A stretch of 64,000 bases of DNA from Sphingomonas natans (lineage in GTDB: Bacteria > Pseudomonadota > Alphaproteobacteria > Sphingomonadales > Sphingomonadaceae): NCBI RefSeq assembly GCF_030546695.1, contig NZ_JAUOTP010000002.1, positions 62,001 through 126,000 of the forward strand, written 5' to 3'. A program made the position numbers and the translations under genes. Below the pieces are notes generated by a model. It worked only from the letters and a program-made list of their open reading frames with translations. It ran no database searches and was not told the DNA's origin. Shown here piece after piece: positions 25,531-35,492 of this stretch (positions within the stretch are counted from its first letter, which is position 1; each line of letters opens with the position of its first letter).

Positions 25531-28500
25531 ATGCCCCAAAAAACTTCACGTTTCAGCACAGTCTCGCGGACGGGCGCCGACCTCTGGACCGCGGTGGGCG
25601 TGGCGGTCGCGCTGCTCTTTTTCCTGATCAGCGGCCTGAGCTCCTACTCGAATGTGCAGGTGCTGAAGGCGGACAACGAGAAGATCGTGCACTCGCACGA
25701 AGTCATCCTGACGCTGGATACTCTGCTGTCGGCGTTGCAGGACGCCGAAACCGGTCAGCGCGGTTTCCTGCTCACCAGCAACGAGAAATATCTGCAGCCT
25801 TACCAGGATGCGCTGCCGAAAGCCGCGGCGAACATCGCGACCATCGCCCTGCTGACGGCGGACAATCCCGCTCAGCGGCAAAATCTGGCGCAGTTGAGGC
25901 CCCACGTAGCCGCCAAGCTCGCCGAGCTTCGCGAAACGATCGACCTGCGCCGATCTCGGGGAGTCGCATCGGCGCTGGCGGTGGTCGTTACGGATCGCGG
26001 CAAGCTGGAGATGGATGCCATCCGCAGCGAATTGGCGATCATGGGCCAGGAGGAAGCACGGCTGCGCGACGTGCGGCTGGCTGAAATGGCGACCGCCTCG
26101 CGTTACGCCGTCATCACCGGCGCGGCGACGGCGCTTTCCGGCGTCGCCCTCACGCTGCTCGTCGGCATGCTCCTCTTCCGAATAAACGCCGGTCGGCGGC
26201 GTGAGTCGTGGCTTCAGCAGGGCCAGCTCGGACTGGCCCAGGCCATCCTCGGCGACAAGACGATCTCGGATCTCGGCGACGGCATCCTCGACTTCCTGAC
26301 GCCGTATCTCGGCGCGGAGGCCGGCATCCTCTTCAAACGCGATGGCGATGTCTTCACGCGCGCGGCGCAGCTCGGCATCCCGACCGATGCCGCGGTCGCC
26401 GAACGCTTCACGTTGCGTGAGGGCCTGTTGGGCCGCGTCGCCGCGGATGGTCGCCCTCTGGTGCTCGACGACGTTCCCGAAGGCTATTTCGCGGTGGGCT
26501 CCGCATTCGGACGCGACAAACCCCGCCATCTCGTCATCGCACCGTTCAGCGCGGATGGCCTCGTCAACGCGGTCGTGGAGTTCGGCTTCTTCAAGCCGGT
26601 CGATGAGAGTGTCCTCACCTTCCTTTCGCAGATCGCCACGGCCGCCGGTGTCGCCCTCCGCTCGGCCCGATACCGGACCGAGCTGCAGGACCTGCTGGAG
26701 GAGACCCAGCGCCAGGCCGAAGAAATGCAGGTCCAGAGCGAGGAACTGCGCGTCTCCAACGAGGAACTGGACGAGCAGGGCCGCGCGCTGAAGGAGTCGC
26801 ACGTCCACCTCGAGCAGCAACAGGCCGAGCTGGAACAGACGAACTCGCAGCTCGAAGAACAGGCGCAGATCTTGGAGGCGCAGAGAGACGATCTCGCGCG
26901 ATCGAGCGCGTCGATCGAGCTGAAGGCCCGCGAGCTCGAGCAGGCCAGCCGCTACAAGTCCGATTTCCTTGCCAACATGTCGCACGAGCTCCGGACGCCG
27001 CTGAACTCGCTGCTGATCCTCTCCAAGCTGCTGGGCGACAATCCCGACAGCACGCTCTCCGACGAGCAGGTCCGCTACGCGCGGACGATACAGGCGTCCG
27101 GCAACGATCTGCTGACGCTGATCAACGACATCCTCGATCTGTCGAAGATCGAGGCCGGACATCTGGAGATCCATCCCGAGGATCTGTCGTTGCAGCGGCT
27201 GGCCGGAGATCTGCGGCAGACATTCGATCCCGTCGCCAGCGAGCGCGGCCTCCCGTTCGCGATCGAGATCGCCGAGGATGCGCCCGCGATGATCGTCACG
27301 GACCGCCAGCGACTGGAGCAGGTGCTCAAGAACCTCCTGTCCAACGCCTTCAAATTCACCGAAAAAGGCAGCGTCGCACTCCGCATCGGCGCGGTCGATG
27401 GCGGGCGGCTGGCATTTGCCGTCACCGATACCGGGATCGGTATCTCCGAAGAGCAGCAATTGGCCGTCTTCGAAGCCTTTCGTCAGGCCGATGGTGCCAT
27501 CAACCGCAAATATGGCGGCACGGGCCTCGGCCTCTCGATCTCCCGGCAACTCGCCCGCTTGCTCGGCGGCTCGATCGGCGTGGCGAGCGAGGCGGGCAAG
27601 GGCAGCACCTTCACCGTCACGATCCCCCTGACCTACGATCCCGCGCAGGTCCCGGCGCAGCCCGATCCTCCCGCCCCCTCGCCGAACCCCGCCGCCGTCC
27701 GGCTGCCGTCGCCTGTGCGTCCCGCAAGCCCGATCGAAGATGACCGGCACCGGCTGGAGCAGGCCCGTCGCATCCTGCTCGTCGTGGAGGACGATCGTAC
27801 CTTTGCCGGCATCGTCTGCGATCTTTCGCGGGAAGCCGGCTTCCAGTGCCTCGTCGCCAGCACGGCCGAAGAGGCGCTCGATCTCGCCAAGCGCTTCAGA
27901 CCGAGCGCACTCATTCTCGATATCGGCCTGCCCGACCAGAGCGGCCTCGCCGTGCTCGATCGGCTGAAGCGGGACGATACGACGCGCCATATTCCGATCC
28001 ACGTGATTTCCGGCAGCGATCACAGCCAGATGGCACTTTCGCTCGGCGCGATCGGCTATCTCGTGAAGCCGGTGAAGCGCGAGGAGCTTGCCCACGCGCT
28101 GGGGACGCTGGAATCACAGCTGACCCGGACCCTGCGTCGCGTGCTGATCGTCGAGGACGATCCCGTCCAACGGGACGCGGTCGGCAGGCTCCTGGGCTCG
28201 AGCGAGGTAGAGACGGTCGGCGTCGGCACCGCCGCGGAAACGCTGGCGCTGCTGAAGGAACAGACTTTCGACTGCGTCGTGCTGGACCTGACGCTTCCCG
28301 ACGCATCCGGTTTCTCGGTCCTAGAGACGCTGAGCGCCGAGGGCGATCATTCGTTTCCGCCGGTCATCGTCTATACGGGCCATGATCTGACCGCGGAGGA
28401 CGAACAGAAGCTGCGCCGCTATTCCAGCTCGATCATCATCAAGGGCGCCAAATCCCCGGAACGGCTCCTGGACGAGGTCTCCCTGTTCCTTCACCAGGTC

Positions 28501-28953
28501 GTCGCCGAGCTCCCCGCCGAGCACCAGAAGATGATCCACGCGGCGCGCAATCGCGATGCCGTCCTGGAAGGCCGGCGGATCCTGATCGTCGAGGACGATG
28601 TGCGGAACGTCTATTCGCTGACCAGCGTGCTGGAGCCGCGCGGCGCGTCGGTCGAAATCGCGCGCAATGGCCAGGAGGCGCTCGACGCGCTGATTGCGCA
28701 GGACGCGCAGGCGTCCAACCTCATCGCCCTTGTGCTCATGGACGTGATGATGCCGGTCATGGACGGGCTGGAGGCCACGCGCCGCATCCGTCTCGATCGC
28801 CGGTTCGCGGAACTTCCGATCATCATGCTCACCGCCAAGGCGATGCCGGACGATCAGGAGCGCTGCCTGTCCGCCGGCGCCAACGATTATATGTCGAAAC
28901 CGCTCGACGTGGAGAAACTGTTGTCGCTCGTGCGCGTATGGATGCCACGTTAG
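25531..28953 (+). CDS. CHASE3-GAF hybrid histidine kinase with three receiver domains
   Basis: This 1140-residue membrane sensor contains, in order: a membrane helix near residue 25; a CHASE3 domain (DAETGQRGFLLTSNEKYLQPY); a second helix near 205; a GAF domain near 235-380; a long Gln/Glu-rich coiled coil; HisKA with the phospho-acceptor His485 in SHELRTPLNSLL; and HATPase with GTGLGLSISRQLA. Receivers follow, beginning near residues 748, 870 and 1014, each with a conserved Asp (ILDIGLPD, VLDLTLPD, LMDVMMPV). Such kinases often run multi-step phosphorelays. The genes downstream encode CheR, CheB and another hybrid kinase, nearly end to end. Confidence 0.93.
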   Translation: MPQKTSRFSTVSRTGADLWTAVGVAVALLFFLISGLSSYSNVQVLKADNEKIVHSHEVILTLDTLLSALQDAETGQRGFLLTSNEKYLQPYQDALPKAAANIATIALLTADNPAQRQNLAQLRPHVAAKLAELRETIDLRRSRGVASALAVVVTDRGKLEMDAIRSELAIMGQEEARLRDVRLAEMATASRYAVITGAATALSGVALTLLVGMLLFRINAGRRRESWLQQGQLGLAQAILGDKTISDLGDGILDFLTPYLGAEAGILFKRDGDVFTRAAQLGIPTDAAVAERFTLREGLLGRVAADGRPLVLDDVPEGYFAVGSAFGRDKPRHLVIAPFSADGLVNAVVEFGFFKPVDESVLTFLSQIATAAGVALRSARYRTELQDLLEETQRQAEEMQVQSEELRVSNEELDEQGRALKESHVHLEQQQAELEQTNSQLEEQAQILEAQRDDLARSSASIELKARELEQASRYKSDFLANMSHELRTPLNSLLILSKLLGDNPDSTLSDEQVRYARTIQASGNDLLTLINDILDLSKIEAGHLEIHPEDLSLQRLAGDLRQTFDPVASERGLPFAIEIAEDAPAMIVTDRQRLEQVLKNLLSNAFKFTEKGSVALRIGAVDGGRLAFAVTDTGIGISEEQQLAVFEAFRQADGAINRKYGGTGLGLSISRQLARLLGGSIGVASEAGKGSTFTVTIPLTYDPAQVPAQPDPPAPSPNPAAVRLPSPVRPASPIEDDRHRLEQARRILLVVEDDRTFAGIVCDLSREAGFQCLVASTAEEALDLAKRFRPSALILDIGLPDQSGLAVLDRLKRDDTTRHIPIHVISGSDHSQMALSLGAIGYLVKPVKREELAHALGTLESQLTRTLRRVLIVEDDPVQRDAVGRLLGSSEVETVGVGTAAETLALLKEQTFDCVVLDLTLPDASGFSVLETLSAEGDHSFPPVIVYTGHDLTAEDEQKLRRYSSSIIIKGAKSPERLLDEVSLFLHQVVAELPAEHQKMIHAARNRDAVLEGRRILIVEDDVRNVYSLTSVLEPRGASVEIARNGQEALDALIAQDAQASNLIALVLMDVMMPVMDGLEATRRIRLDRRFAELPIIMLTAKAMPDDQERCLSAGANDYMSKPLDVEKLLSLVRVWMPR

Positions 28954-28961
28954 GGGATGCC

Positions 28962-29786
28962 GTGAGCGAAGCGATCGAGGACATTGAGATACCCCTCCTG
29001 CTGGAGGCCCTCTATCGTCGCTACCATTACGATTTCCGGCATTATGCGCGGGCATCGATCAAGCGGCGCCTCCATCAGGCGCGCGAGCAACTCGGCTTTG
29101 CGAGCTTCTCCGCCATGCAGGACGCGATCCTCCAGGATCCCGCCATGGTGCCGCGCATGCTCAATTACCTGACCGTCCAGGTCAGCGACATGTTTCGCGA
29201 CCCGAGCTATTTCCGCGCGATCCGCGAGACGGTGATCCCGCACCTGCGCACCTATCCCTCGCTCAAGATGTGGATTGCGGGCTGCAGCAACGGCGAAGAG
29301 GTCCATTCCTTCGCGATCCTGCTTCGCGAGGAAGGGCTGCTCGACCGGACGATGCTCTACGCGACCGACATCAACCCAGCCGCTCTGGCGGCCGCGTCCG
29401 CCGGGGTCTATCCGCTGGATCGCATCAAGGCCTTCACCACCAATCATCAGAGGTCCGGCGGCAAATCGTCGCTCTCCGATTATTATACGGCCGCCTATGG
29501 CCGCGCCGTCTTCGACAAGTCGCTGCGATCACGCGTCGTCTTCTCGGATCATAGCCTCGTGACCGATGCGGTGTTCGCCGAATGCCAGCTCATCTCCTGC
29601 CGCAACGTGATGATCTATTTCGATCGGCCGCTTCAGGATCGCGCGATCGGGCTCTTTCGCGATTCGCTGCCGCGCCGCGGGTTTCTCGGCCTCGGCTCCA
29701 AGGAGAGCCTGCGCTTCTCGGAGCATAATCGCGCCTTCACCGAATTCGTCTCCGACGAACGCATCTATCAGCGGAACGATCAGTGA
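28962..29786 (+). CDS. CheR-type protein methyltransferase
   Basis: This 274-residue SAM-dependent methyltransferase is related to the chemoreceptor glutamate methylase. It has the N-terminal helical domain (RRYHYDFRHYARASIKRRL) and the SAM site WIAGCSNGEEVHSFAI, then CRNVMIYFDRP, all CheR signatures. The GTG at 28962 has AGGGGA close by, while an ATG at 28938 overlapping the kinase gene is also possible. With no chemoreceptor gene nearby, its target is unlikely to be a classical chemotaxis receptor. Confidence 0.92.
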   Translation: MSEAIEDIEIPLLLEALYRRYHYDFRHYARASIKRRLHQAREQLGFASFSAMQDAILQDPAMVPRMLNYLTVQVSDMFRDPSYFRAIRETVIPHLRTYPSLKMWIAGCSNGEEVHSFAILLREEGLLDRTMLYATDINPAALAAASAGVYPLDRIKAFTTNHQRSGGKSSLSDYYTAAYGRAVFDKSLRSRVVFSDHSLVTDAVFAECQLISCRNVMIYFDRPLQDRAIGLFRDSLPRRGFLGLGSKESLRFSEHNRAFTEFVSDERIYQRNDQ

Positions 29787-30343
29787 GGCGGGCGGTGGCG
29801 ATCGGGGCTTCGGCGGGAGCCATTCAGGCGCTCTCGAGGATTCTCCCCGAACTCCCCGAACAGTATCGGATTCCGATCCTGATCGTCGTCCATGTGCCCG
29901 CCGACGGCTCGGATCTGCCTCAATTGTTTCGGACGAAATGCCGGCTCGCCGTGAAAGAAGCAGAGGACAAGGAACCCATCCTCCCGGGAACGATCTATTT
30001 CGCGCCACCGGATTACCATCTGCTGGTGGAGCCGGACCGCACGATCTCGCTCTCGCTGGACGCGCCGGTTCTCTATTCGCGACCCTCGATCGACGTGCTG
30101 TTCGAGAGCGCGGCGGATGCCTATGGTGCCGATCTCACGGGCATCATCCTGACGGGCGCGAACGAAGACGGCGCCGACGGTCTTGTGGCAGTCGCTCAAG
30201 CGGGAGGTGTCGCCCTGGTCGAGGATCCCGCCGAAGCGTTCGCGAAGGCCATGCCGAGCGGCGCTTTGGCGCGCTGCCCGCAGGCGACGCGCCTTTCGCT
30301 GGACGCCATCACGGCGCGCCTCCTCGCGATCGAGGCTTCGTAA
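29783..30343 (+). CDS. CheB-type methylesterase domain protein without receiver
   Basis: This 186-residue protein consists of the CheB catalytic domain alone. The triad is visible: Ser in GASAGAIQAL, His in IVVHVPADG, and Asp in GANEDGADG. It lacks the N-terminal receiver domain that normally controls CheB, so activity must be set by partners, perhaps the adjacent kinases with free receivers. The GTG start overlaps the cheR stop. It is separated by two bases from the next kinase gene. Confidence 0.92.
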   Translation: MRRAVAIGASAGAIQALSRILPELPEQYRIPILIVVHVPADGSDLPQLFRTKCRLAVKEAEDKEPILPGTIYFAPPDYHLLVEPDRTISLSLDAPVLYSRPSIDVLFESAADAYGADLTGIILTGANEDGADGLVAVAQAGGVALVEDPAEAFAKAMPSGALARCPQATRLSLDAITARLLAIEAS

Positions 30344-30345
30344 GC

Positions 30346-32058
30346 GTGCCCGGCCCGATAAATTTCCTGATCGTGGACGATCTCCCCGAGAACCTGCTCT
30401 CGCTCGAGGCGCTGTTGCGCCGCGACGGGCTGGCTTTCCTGAAAGCGCAATCGGGCGACGAGGCGCTGGAGCTCCTGCTCAGGGAGCAGGTCGCGCTGGC
30501 GCTCCTCGACGTGCAGATGCCGGGGATGGACGGCTTTCAGCTGGCCGAATTCATGCGCGGCAACGAGCGGACGCGCCACATTCCGATCATCTTCCTGACA
30601 GCCGGAACGGCCGACAATCAGCGGCGCTTCCGCGGCTATGAAGCCGGCGCCGTCGATTTCATCCAGAAGCCGATCGAGGCGGACATCCTGCGCAGCAAGG
30701 CGAATGTCTTCTTCGATCTTCATCATCAGCGCCGCCTGATCCAGGATCAGCGCGACGCGCTCGAGGCGAGCGCCACCGCGCTGGCCCAGGCGGCTGACGC
30801 ACTCGAGGATCAGGTGAAGGAGCGCACCGCCGAACTGGAAGACGCGCTCGCGCGCTTGCAGGCGGAAACCGCGGAACGCGAAAAAGCCGAGGCCTTCCTC
30901 CGCCAGAGCCAGAAGATGGAGGCCGTCGGTCAGCTCACCGGCGGGATCGCGCACGATTTCAACAATATGCTCACCGGCATCATCGGTTCGCTGGATCTCA
31001 TGCAGCGGCGGATCGCCGAGGGTAAGGTCGACGCGCTCGATCGCTATATGGACGCGGCATCCACATCCGCCACCCGCGCCGCCGCGCTCACACAGCGGCT
31101 GCTGGCGTTTTCACGCCGTCAGTCGCTCGATACGAAGCCGGTCGACATCAACGCGCTGGTCACCACGATGACCAACCTGCTGGAAAGCGCCATCGATGCG
31201 AAGATCGATTTCAGCGTCCAGCTCGCCCCCGTCCTGCCGGCAGCGATGGTCGATGCCAACCAGCTGGAAAATGCGATCCTCAACCTGTGCATCAACGCCC
31301 GCGACGCGATGCCGGATGGAGGCGCGCTCACGGTCGAGACAAGCCTCGTGGATCTGGACGCAGCCTATGTCGCGTCGCGTCCGGGTCTGTCCCCCGGCCG
31401 CTATGTGGTGATTGCAGTATCGGATAGCGGGACCGGCATGTCTCCGGACATCATCGAGCGCGCATTCGACCCGTTCTTCACGACCAAGCCGCTCGGGCAC
31501 GGGACCGGCCTGGGCCTGTCGATGGTCTATGGCTTCGTCCGCCAAACAGGCGGCGCCGTGCGCATCCATAGCCTGATGGGCATGGGAACGTCGATCAAGC
31601 TCTATCTGCCGGTTACGGACGCGCCGCCCGTTACCGAAACCTCCGTGTCGTCGAGCGTGCCGCGTGGAACCGGACAGCGCATATTGCTCGTCGAAGATGA
31701 TCCCGCGGTGCGCATGCTTGTCCGCGAAGTCCTCGAAGAGCTTGACTATCAGTGCGTCGAGTTCGCCGATCCGCTGGCGGCATTGCCTTTTCTTGCTTCG
31801 AGCGAACCGATCGATCTCATGATCTCGGATGTCGGCCTGCCGGGCTTGAACGGTCGTGAGCTGGGCGAACGTGCACGCCTGCACCGGCCCGATCTCCCGA
31901 TCCTGTTCATTACGGGATATGCCGAAAATGCGCTGCTCAGATCGCGTTTCCTGGATGAGAATATGACGATGATCACGAAGCCCTTTTCGTTCGAGGATCT
32001 CGCGATGAAGGTCGGCGAGGCCGTCAACTCCGTCGATGGTGCGGAACAAGGCAGATGA
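30346..32058 (+). CDS. Soluble hybrid histidine kinase, REC-HisKA-HATPase-REC
   Basis: This 570-residue cytoplasmic protein starts with a receiver ([18 protein letters not shown], Asp in [11 protein letters not shown]), then a coiled coil, HisKA ([18 protein letters not shown]), HATPase ([29 protein letters not shown]) and a second receiver ([19 protein letters not shown], Asp in ISDVGLPG). It has no membrane helices. The GTG start at 30346 follows the cheB stop by two bases, so it is part of the kinase-cheR-cheB unit and could accept phosphoryl groups from the upstream kinase. Confidence 0.92.
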   Translation: MPGPINFLIVDDLPENLLSLEALLRRDGLAFLKAQSGDEALELLLREQVALALLDVQMPGMDGFQLAEFMRGNERTRHIPIIFLTAGTADNQRRFRGYEAGAVDFIQKPIEADILRSKANVFFDLHHQRRLIQDQRDALEASATALAQAADALEDQVKERTAELEDALARLQAETAEREKAEAFLRQSQKMEAVGQLTGGIAHDFNNMLTGIIGSLDLMQRRIAEGKVDALDRYMDAASTSATRAAALTQRLLAFSRRQSLDTKPVDINALVTTMTNLLESAIDAKIDFSVQLAPVLPAAMVDANQLENAILNLCINARDAMPDGGALTVETSLVDLDAAYVASRPGLSPGRYVVIAVSDSGTGMSPDIIERAFDPFFTTKPLGHGTGLGLSMVYGFVRQTGGAVRIHSLMGMGTSIKLYLPVTDAPPVTETSVSSSVPRGTGQRILLVEDDPAVRMLVREVLEELDYQCVEFADPLAALPFLASSEPIDLMISDVGLPGLNGRELGERARLHRPDLPILFITGYAENALLRSRFLDENMTMITKPFSFEDLAMKVGEAVNSVDGAEQGR

Positions 32059-32129
32059 GCGTATCGAAGCATGTCATCGGCTTCGATCCGCTTTCGGACG
32101 CAACCGATACAGCGCGGAAAGCGCGGCCC

Positions 32130-33467
32130 TCATAGGATAAGCTCGAAGCGCGCGCCGTCCTGATCGTTCCGGCCCACCTCGATCGAACCGTGGTGCAGCA
32201 GCACGATCTGCCGCGCGAAGCTGAGGCCGACGCCGGTGCCGGCGCGCTTGGTCGTGAAGAACGGCAGGAAGATATCCGCCGCAACGCTGGCCGGGATGCC
32301 GGGGCCATTGTCGTCGACGACGATCCGGGTGCGTCCTTGCGACGTGTTCGAGATCGCGACCGACAGGCGGCGGTCCTGCTGATCCAGCATCGCTTCCGCG
32401 CCATTCTTCAGCAGGTTGAGCAGAACCTGCGCGAGCAGGTCCGCATCGGCGGTGATCTCCAGCCAGTCGGGCAGAACCTGCACGTCCAGCGACACGCCCG
32501 CGGCATGCGGCGCGGCGGAGAACAGGCGCGCGATCTCATCGAGCCACGGTTTTGCCGCGAAGCGGGTAACCGTCACCGCCGGCGCGATGCTGAACTCGCG
32601 ATAGGATTCGACGAAATGCATGATGCCGGCCGCCCGCCGCGCCAGTGCCTCCACCGCGAGGCGCGCATCGGTGATCCCGGCGTCCGCTCCCGTGTCGATC
32701 GACGCCATCAGCGCCGCCGCGCTCGCCGCGAGCGATGTGACCGGCGTCACCGAATTCATGATCTCGTGCGTCAGCACCCGCACCAGATCGGACTGGGTCG
32801 CGATCTCGGCCGCGTCCAGCTCGCTCTGGATCACCTGCACCGACACGATCCGCCAGAGCGCCCCGCCGCGATCGACCCCGGCGCAGGCCAGGGTCGCACG
32901 CTCGCTGACGCCCGCGACCGCCACCCGGCACATCCGCCGCTCGCCCGGCGCGATCAGCTCGAGCGCGCTCGAAAAGCTGGCGCCGTAATGCGCGAACTCG
33001 GCGATGCGGCGCCCGTCCCATCCGCCGAACAGGCGGCGCGCGCGCTTGTTCGAGAGCTGCACCACGCCCGTAGGATCGATCGCGAGCAGCGGCGTCGGCG
33101 CCTCGTCGACGAGCGCGGCGGCGAAGCGATTGTCGGAGGCGTCGGCGATGCGCTCGTCGCGGAGACGCCGAAGCGCCGTATCCAGCGCCGCGCCAAGCTG
33201 GTCGAAGCCCGTACCCTGCCCCAATTGGCGAAAGGTCTGCGCGAGATCGCCATGATCGAGCGCCGAGACGAAGCGCGCCACCGCGACGTTGGTGCGCTGC
33301 GTCTGCCGCCACAGAGCCGCAAGCAAGGCGATCGCGACGACCCCTGCCAGGATCTTCGTCGCGACGAAGCCCGGCCGCGGCATGATCCAGGCGAGCAGCA
33401 GGATCGTGCCGACGAGCAGCGCCAGATAGCCGCCGAACGCGACGACGAAGCGCCCGCTAGAGCGCAT
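32130..33467 (-). CDS. Membrane sensor histidine kinase, NtrY-like, partner of the sigma-54 regulator
   Basis: This 445-residue kinase has two N-terminal membrane helices, a PAS-like domain ([20 protein letters not shown]), a HisKA-like segment with [15 protein letters not shown] and an HATPase domain ([32 protein letters not shown]). Its start overlaps the stop of the response-regulator gene by 11 bases, so the two form one operon and a cognate pair. The gene order (regulator first, then kinase) and the exporter on the opposite strand suggest it senses the exported compound or envelope stress. Confidence 0.92.
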   Translation of the reverse strand: MRSSGRFVVAFGGYLALLVGTILLLAWIMPRPGFVATKILAGVVAIALLAALWRQTQRTNVAVARFVSALDHGDLAQTFRQLGQGTGFDQLGAALDTALRRLRDERIADASDNRFAAALVDEAPTPLLAIDPTGVVQLSNKRARRLFGGWDGRRIAEFAHYGASFSSALELIAPGERRMCRVAVAGVSERATLACAGVDRGGALWRIVSVQVIQSELDAAEIATQSDLVRVLTHEIMNSVTPVTSLAASAAALMASIDTGADAGITDARLAVEALARRAAGIMHFVESYREFSIAPAVTVTRFAAKPWLDEIARLFSAAPHAAGVSLDVQVLPDWLEITADADLLAQVLLNLLKNGAEAMLDQQDRRLSVAISNTSQGRTRIVVDDNGPGIPASVAADIFLPFFTTKRAGTGVGLSFARQIVLLHHGSIEVGRNDQDGARFELIL

Positions 33468-34866
33468 ATTTCTCCATCCGCCGGTAAAGCGTGCCGCGCG
33501 TCAGGCCGAGATCGGCGGCCGCATAGGAGATGTTGTAGCCGTGCTTCTTCAGCGCGGCCTCGATCAGGTCGCGCTCGGCGCGCTCCAGATTGAGATCGCG
33601 TTCGCCCGGCGCCACCGTCGCAGGCGCCGCGGCGGACGCCGTGTTGGCGCGCGGCAGCGGAAAATCGGCGAGCGCGAGCGTGTCGCCCTCGGCGAGAATC
33701 ACCGCCCGCTCCGCCGCGTGGCGCAGCGCACGGACATTGCCCGGCCAGTCATAAGCGGTCAGCGCCGCGAGCACGGCATCGGGCACCGCCAGCGCGGGCT
33801 TGGCATATTTGCGCCGATAGGTTTCCAGGAAATGGTCGAGCAGAAGGGGGATGTCCTCGCGCCGCTCGCGCAAGGGCGGCAGCTCGATCTCGACCGTGTT
33901 GAGCCGGAACAGCAGATCCTGGCGGAAGCGGCTCTCGTCGCCGAGCTGATCGATCGCGAGATTGGTCGCCGAGATGATCCGCACGTCGATCGGCACGGGC
34001 CTGTTGGCGCCGACAGGGGTCACCTGGCGCTGCTCGAGCGCGGTCAGCAGCTTGGGCTGGAGATGCAGCGGCAGGTTGCCGACCTCATCCAAAAACAAGG
34101 TGCCACCCTCGGCGGCCTGCAGCCGGCCGACGCGATCGGCGCGCGCATCGGTGAAGGCGCCCTTCACATGGCCGAACAGCTCGGAATCGAACAGGCTCTC
34201 GGTCACGGCGCCCAGATCGACCGACAGCATGATCTCGTCGGCGCGGCGCGACTGGCGGTGGAGCGCGCGCGCGACAAGCTCCTTGCCGGTGCCGTTCTCG
34301 CCGAGGATCAGCACGTTGGCGTCGGTCGGCGCGGCCTTGTCGATCAGCGCATGGACGCGCGCCATGGCGGGCGAGACGCCGAGCAGCTCGCTGCCGGGCG
34401 CGGGCGCGGCGATCGTCCGCGCCTTGGCCTTTTCCACGCCCGTCTCCAGCCGCGATCGGCGCAGTGCGGCGGCGCTGCGGACGGTGGCGAGCAGCCGTTC
34501 GTTCGCCCAGGGCTTGGAAACGAAGTCGGTCGCGCCGCGCTTCATCGCCTCCACCGCGATCTGAACCCCGCCATGCGCGGTGATCAGCACGATCGCGGCC
34601 GCCGGATCGAGCGCAAGCATCCGCCCGAGCCAGGCGAAGCCCTCCGATCCGTCGGTCGCGCCGCGCGCGAAATTGGCGTCGAGCAGGATTACGTCGGGCG
34701 TCCGCGTCCGCATCATCTCGAGTGCCTCGGCGGGCGAGTCCAGGGTCACGACCTCGTCGAACAGCTGGCGCATCACGAGCCGTGCGGCGAGCAATATGTC
34801 CGCATCGTCGTCGATGATGACGCACAGATCGAACCGCGGGGAAGTGGGGGACGGCGCACGCGGCAT
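33457..34866 (-). CDS. NtrC-family sigma-54-dependent response regulator
   Basis: This 469-residue activator has an N-terminal receiver ([16 protein letters not shown], phosphorylated Asp in LLDANFARG), an AAA+ domain with Walker A GENGTGKE and Walker [11 protein letters not shown], and a C-terminal Fis-type helix-turn-helix ([20 protein letters not shown]). The sigma-54 contact loop reads GAFTDA rather than the canonical GAFTGA, though GAFTDA recurs in this subfamily. AGGAG precedes the ATG. It faces a sigma-54 promoter and palindromes that are its probable targets. Confidence 0.94.
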   Translation of the reverse strand: MPRAPSPTSPRFDLCVIIDDDADILLAARLVMRQLFDEVVTLDSPAEALEMMRTRTPDVILLDANFARGATDGSEGFAWLGRMLALDPAAAIVLITAHGGVQIAVEAMKRGATDFVSKPWANERLLATVRSAAALRRSRLETGVEKAKARTIAAPAPGSELLGVSPAMARVHALIDKAAPTDANVLILGENGTGKELVARALHRQSRRADEIMLSVDLGAVTESLFDSELFGHVKGAFTDARADRVGRLQAAEGGTLFLDEVGNLPLHLQPKLLTALEQRQVTPVGANRPVPIDVRIISATNLAIDQLGDESRFRQDLLFRLNTVEIELPPLRERREDIPLLLDHFLETYRRKYAKPALAVPDAVLAALTAYDWPGNVRALRHAAERAVILAEGDTLALADFPLPRANTASAAAPATVAPGERDLNLERAERDLIEAALKKHGYNISYAAADLGLTRGTLYRRMEKYAL

Positions 34867-34927
34867 GGTCTGGCTCCTGGCGATGCCGTGGCATCGATCG
34901 ACGCCTGTCTATCAAGTTCCGTGCCAC

Positions 34928-34943
34928 TGTCCGCCAGCGGACA
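34928..34943. promoter_or_regulatory. Upstream activator site TGTCCGC-CA-GCGGACA
   Basis: This perfect 7+7 inverted repeat lies about 90 bases upstream of the -24/-12 element and about 60 bases upstream of the regulator gene. It recurs as TGTCCGC-TG-GCGGACA at 35438. Location and symmetry fit binding by the Fis-type domain of the adjacent NtrC-like regulator. Confidence 0.65.
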
Positions 34944-35029
34944 CCTGCTGTCCACCCGCGATCACCCCGTGGCCGGGCATCGGCCAAATTCGGGACGAAA
35001 AAGCCGTTTCTCAGGTGTGCGGAGCAAAC

Positions 35030-35045
35030 TGGCACGGCCCCTGCA
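35030..35045 (+). promoter_or_regulatory. Sigma-54 promoter (-24 TGGCACG, -12 CTGCA)
   Basis: TGGCACG is followed after four bases by CTGCA, giving the invariant GG-N10-GC spacing. Only one base of the -12 block departs from the consensus TTGC. It lies 50 bases upstream of the urcA start and is oriented towards urcA and the exporter genes. Confidence 0.75.
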
Positions 35046-35094
35046 TTGCTTGTGGCAACGGCATTAGCCGGATCACAGCACAAGGAATGCAGTC

Positions 35095-35397
35095 ATGCGC
35101 AGCCTCTCCACCGTCACCGTCGCTCTCGCCGTCGCCGCCGGCTTCGTCGCTACCGTCCCCGCCTCGGCGACGACCCGCCTCCGCCAGGTCGCGGTCCAGT
35201 ACAGCTATGGCGATCTTGCGACCGCAAGCGGCCGTGCAGACCTCGACCAGCGCATCCACCGCGCGGCGAAGACCGTCTGCACCACCCCGATGACCGATCG
35301 GCTCGGCGACGCCGCCTGCATCAACGTCGTCGAAGAGCAGGCCCAGAGCGAGCTCCGCCTCCGTCACGCGGCCGGGACGATCCTCGCGGCACGCTAA
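35095..35397 (+). CDS. UrcA-family periplasmic protein
   Basis: This 100-residue exported protein has a signal peptide (STVTVALAVAAGFVATVPASA) and the UrcA pattern: VQYSYGDLAT, then a helix with RIHRAAKTVC and a second cysteine in DAACINVV. The two cysteines probably form a disulfide. The family function is unknown, but it is common in sphingomonads and Caulobacter relatives. It is the first gene after the sigma-54 promoter and may be cotranscribed with the exporter, 95 bases downstream. Confidence 0.85.
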   Translation: MRSLSTVTVALAVAAGFVATVPASATTRLRQVAVQYSYGDLATASGRADLDQRIHRAAKTVCTTPMTDRLGDAACINVVEEQAQSELRLRHAAGTILAAR

Positions 35398-35417
35398 GCA
35401 GTGCCAATCGACCCGAC

Positions 35418-35453
35418 TGTCCGCCAGCAGCCACCACTGTCCGCTGGCGGACA
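35418..35453. promoter_or_regulatory. Second activator-site cluster upstream of the exporter
   Basis: A perfect palindrome TGTCCGC-TG-GCGGACA spans 35438-35453. An imperfect copy beginning TGTCCGCCAGC lies at 35418, 20 bases away, so same-face binding over two turns is possible. The cluster ends 40 bases before the adaptor start codon. Confidence 0.6.
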
Positions 35454-35492
35454 CTTCGGGGGCAGGCCCGCCCGCGGGCGCGAAGTGAGAAG

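Noticed and set aside
25546-28095. 849-codon minus-strand frame opposite the hybrid kinase
   Set aside because: It mirrors the kinase reading frame and has no domain, signal or ribosome-binding site.
35458-35471. A second GG-N10-GC spacing upstream of the exporter adaptor
   Set aside because: Only the minimal GG and GC match in a very GC-rich stretch; the rest of the sigma-54 consensus is absent.
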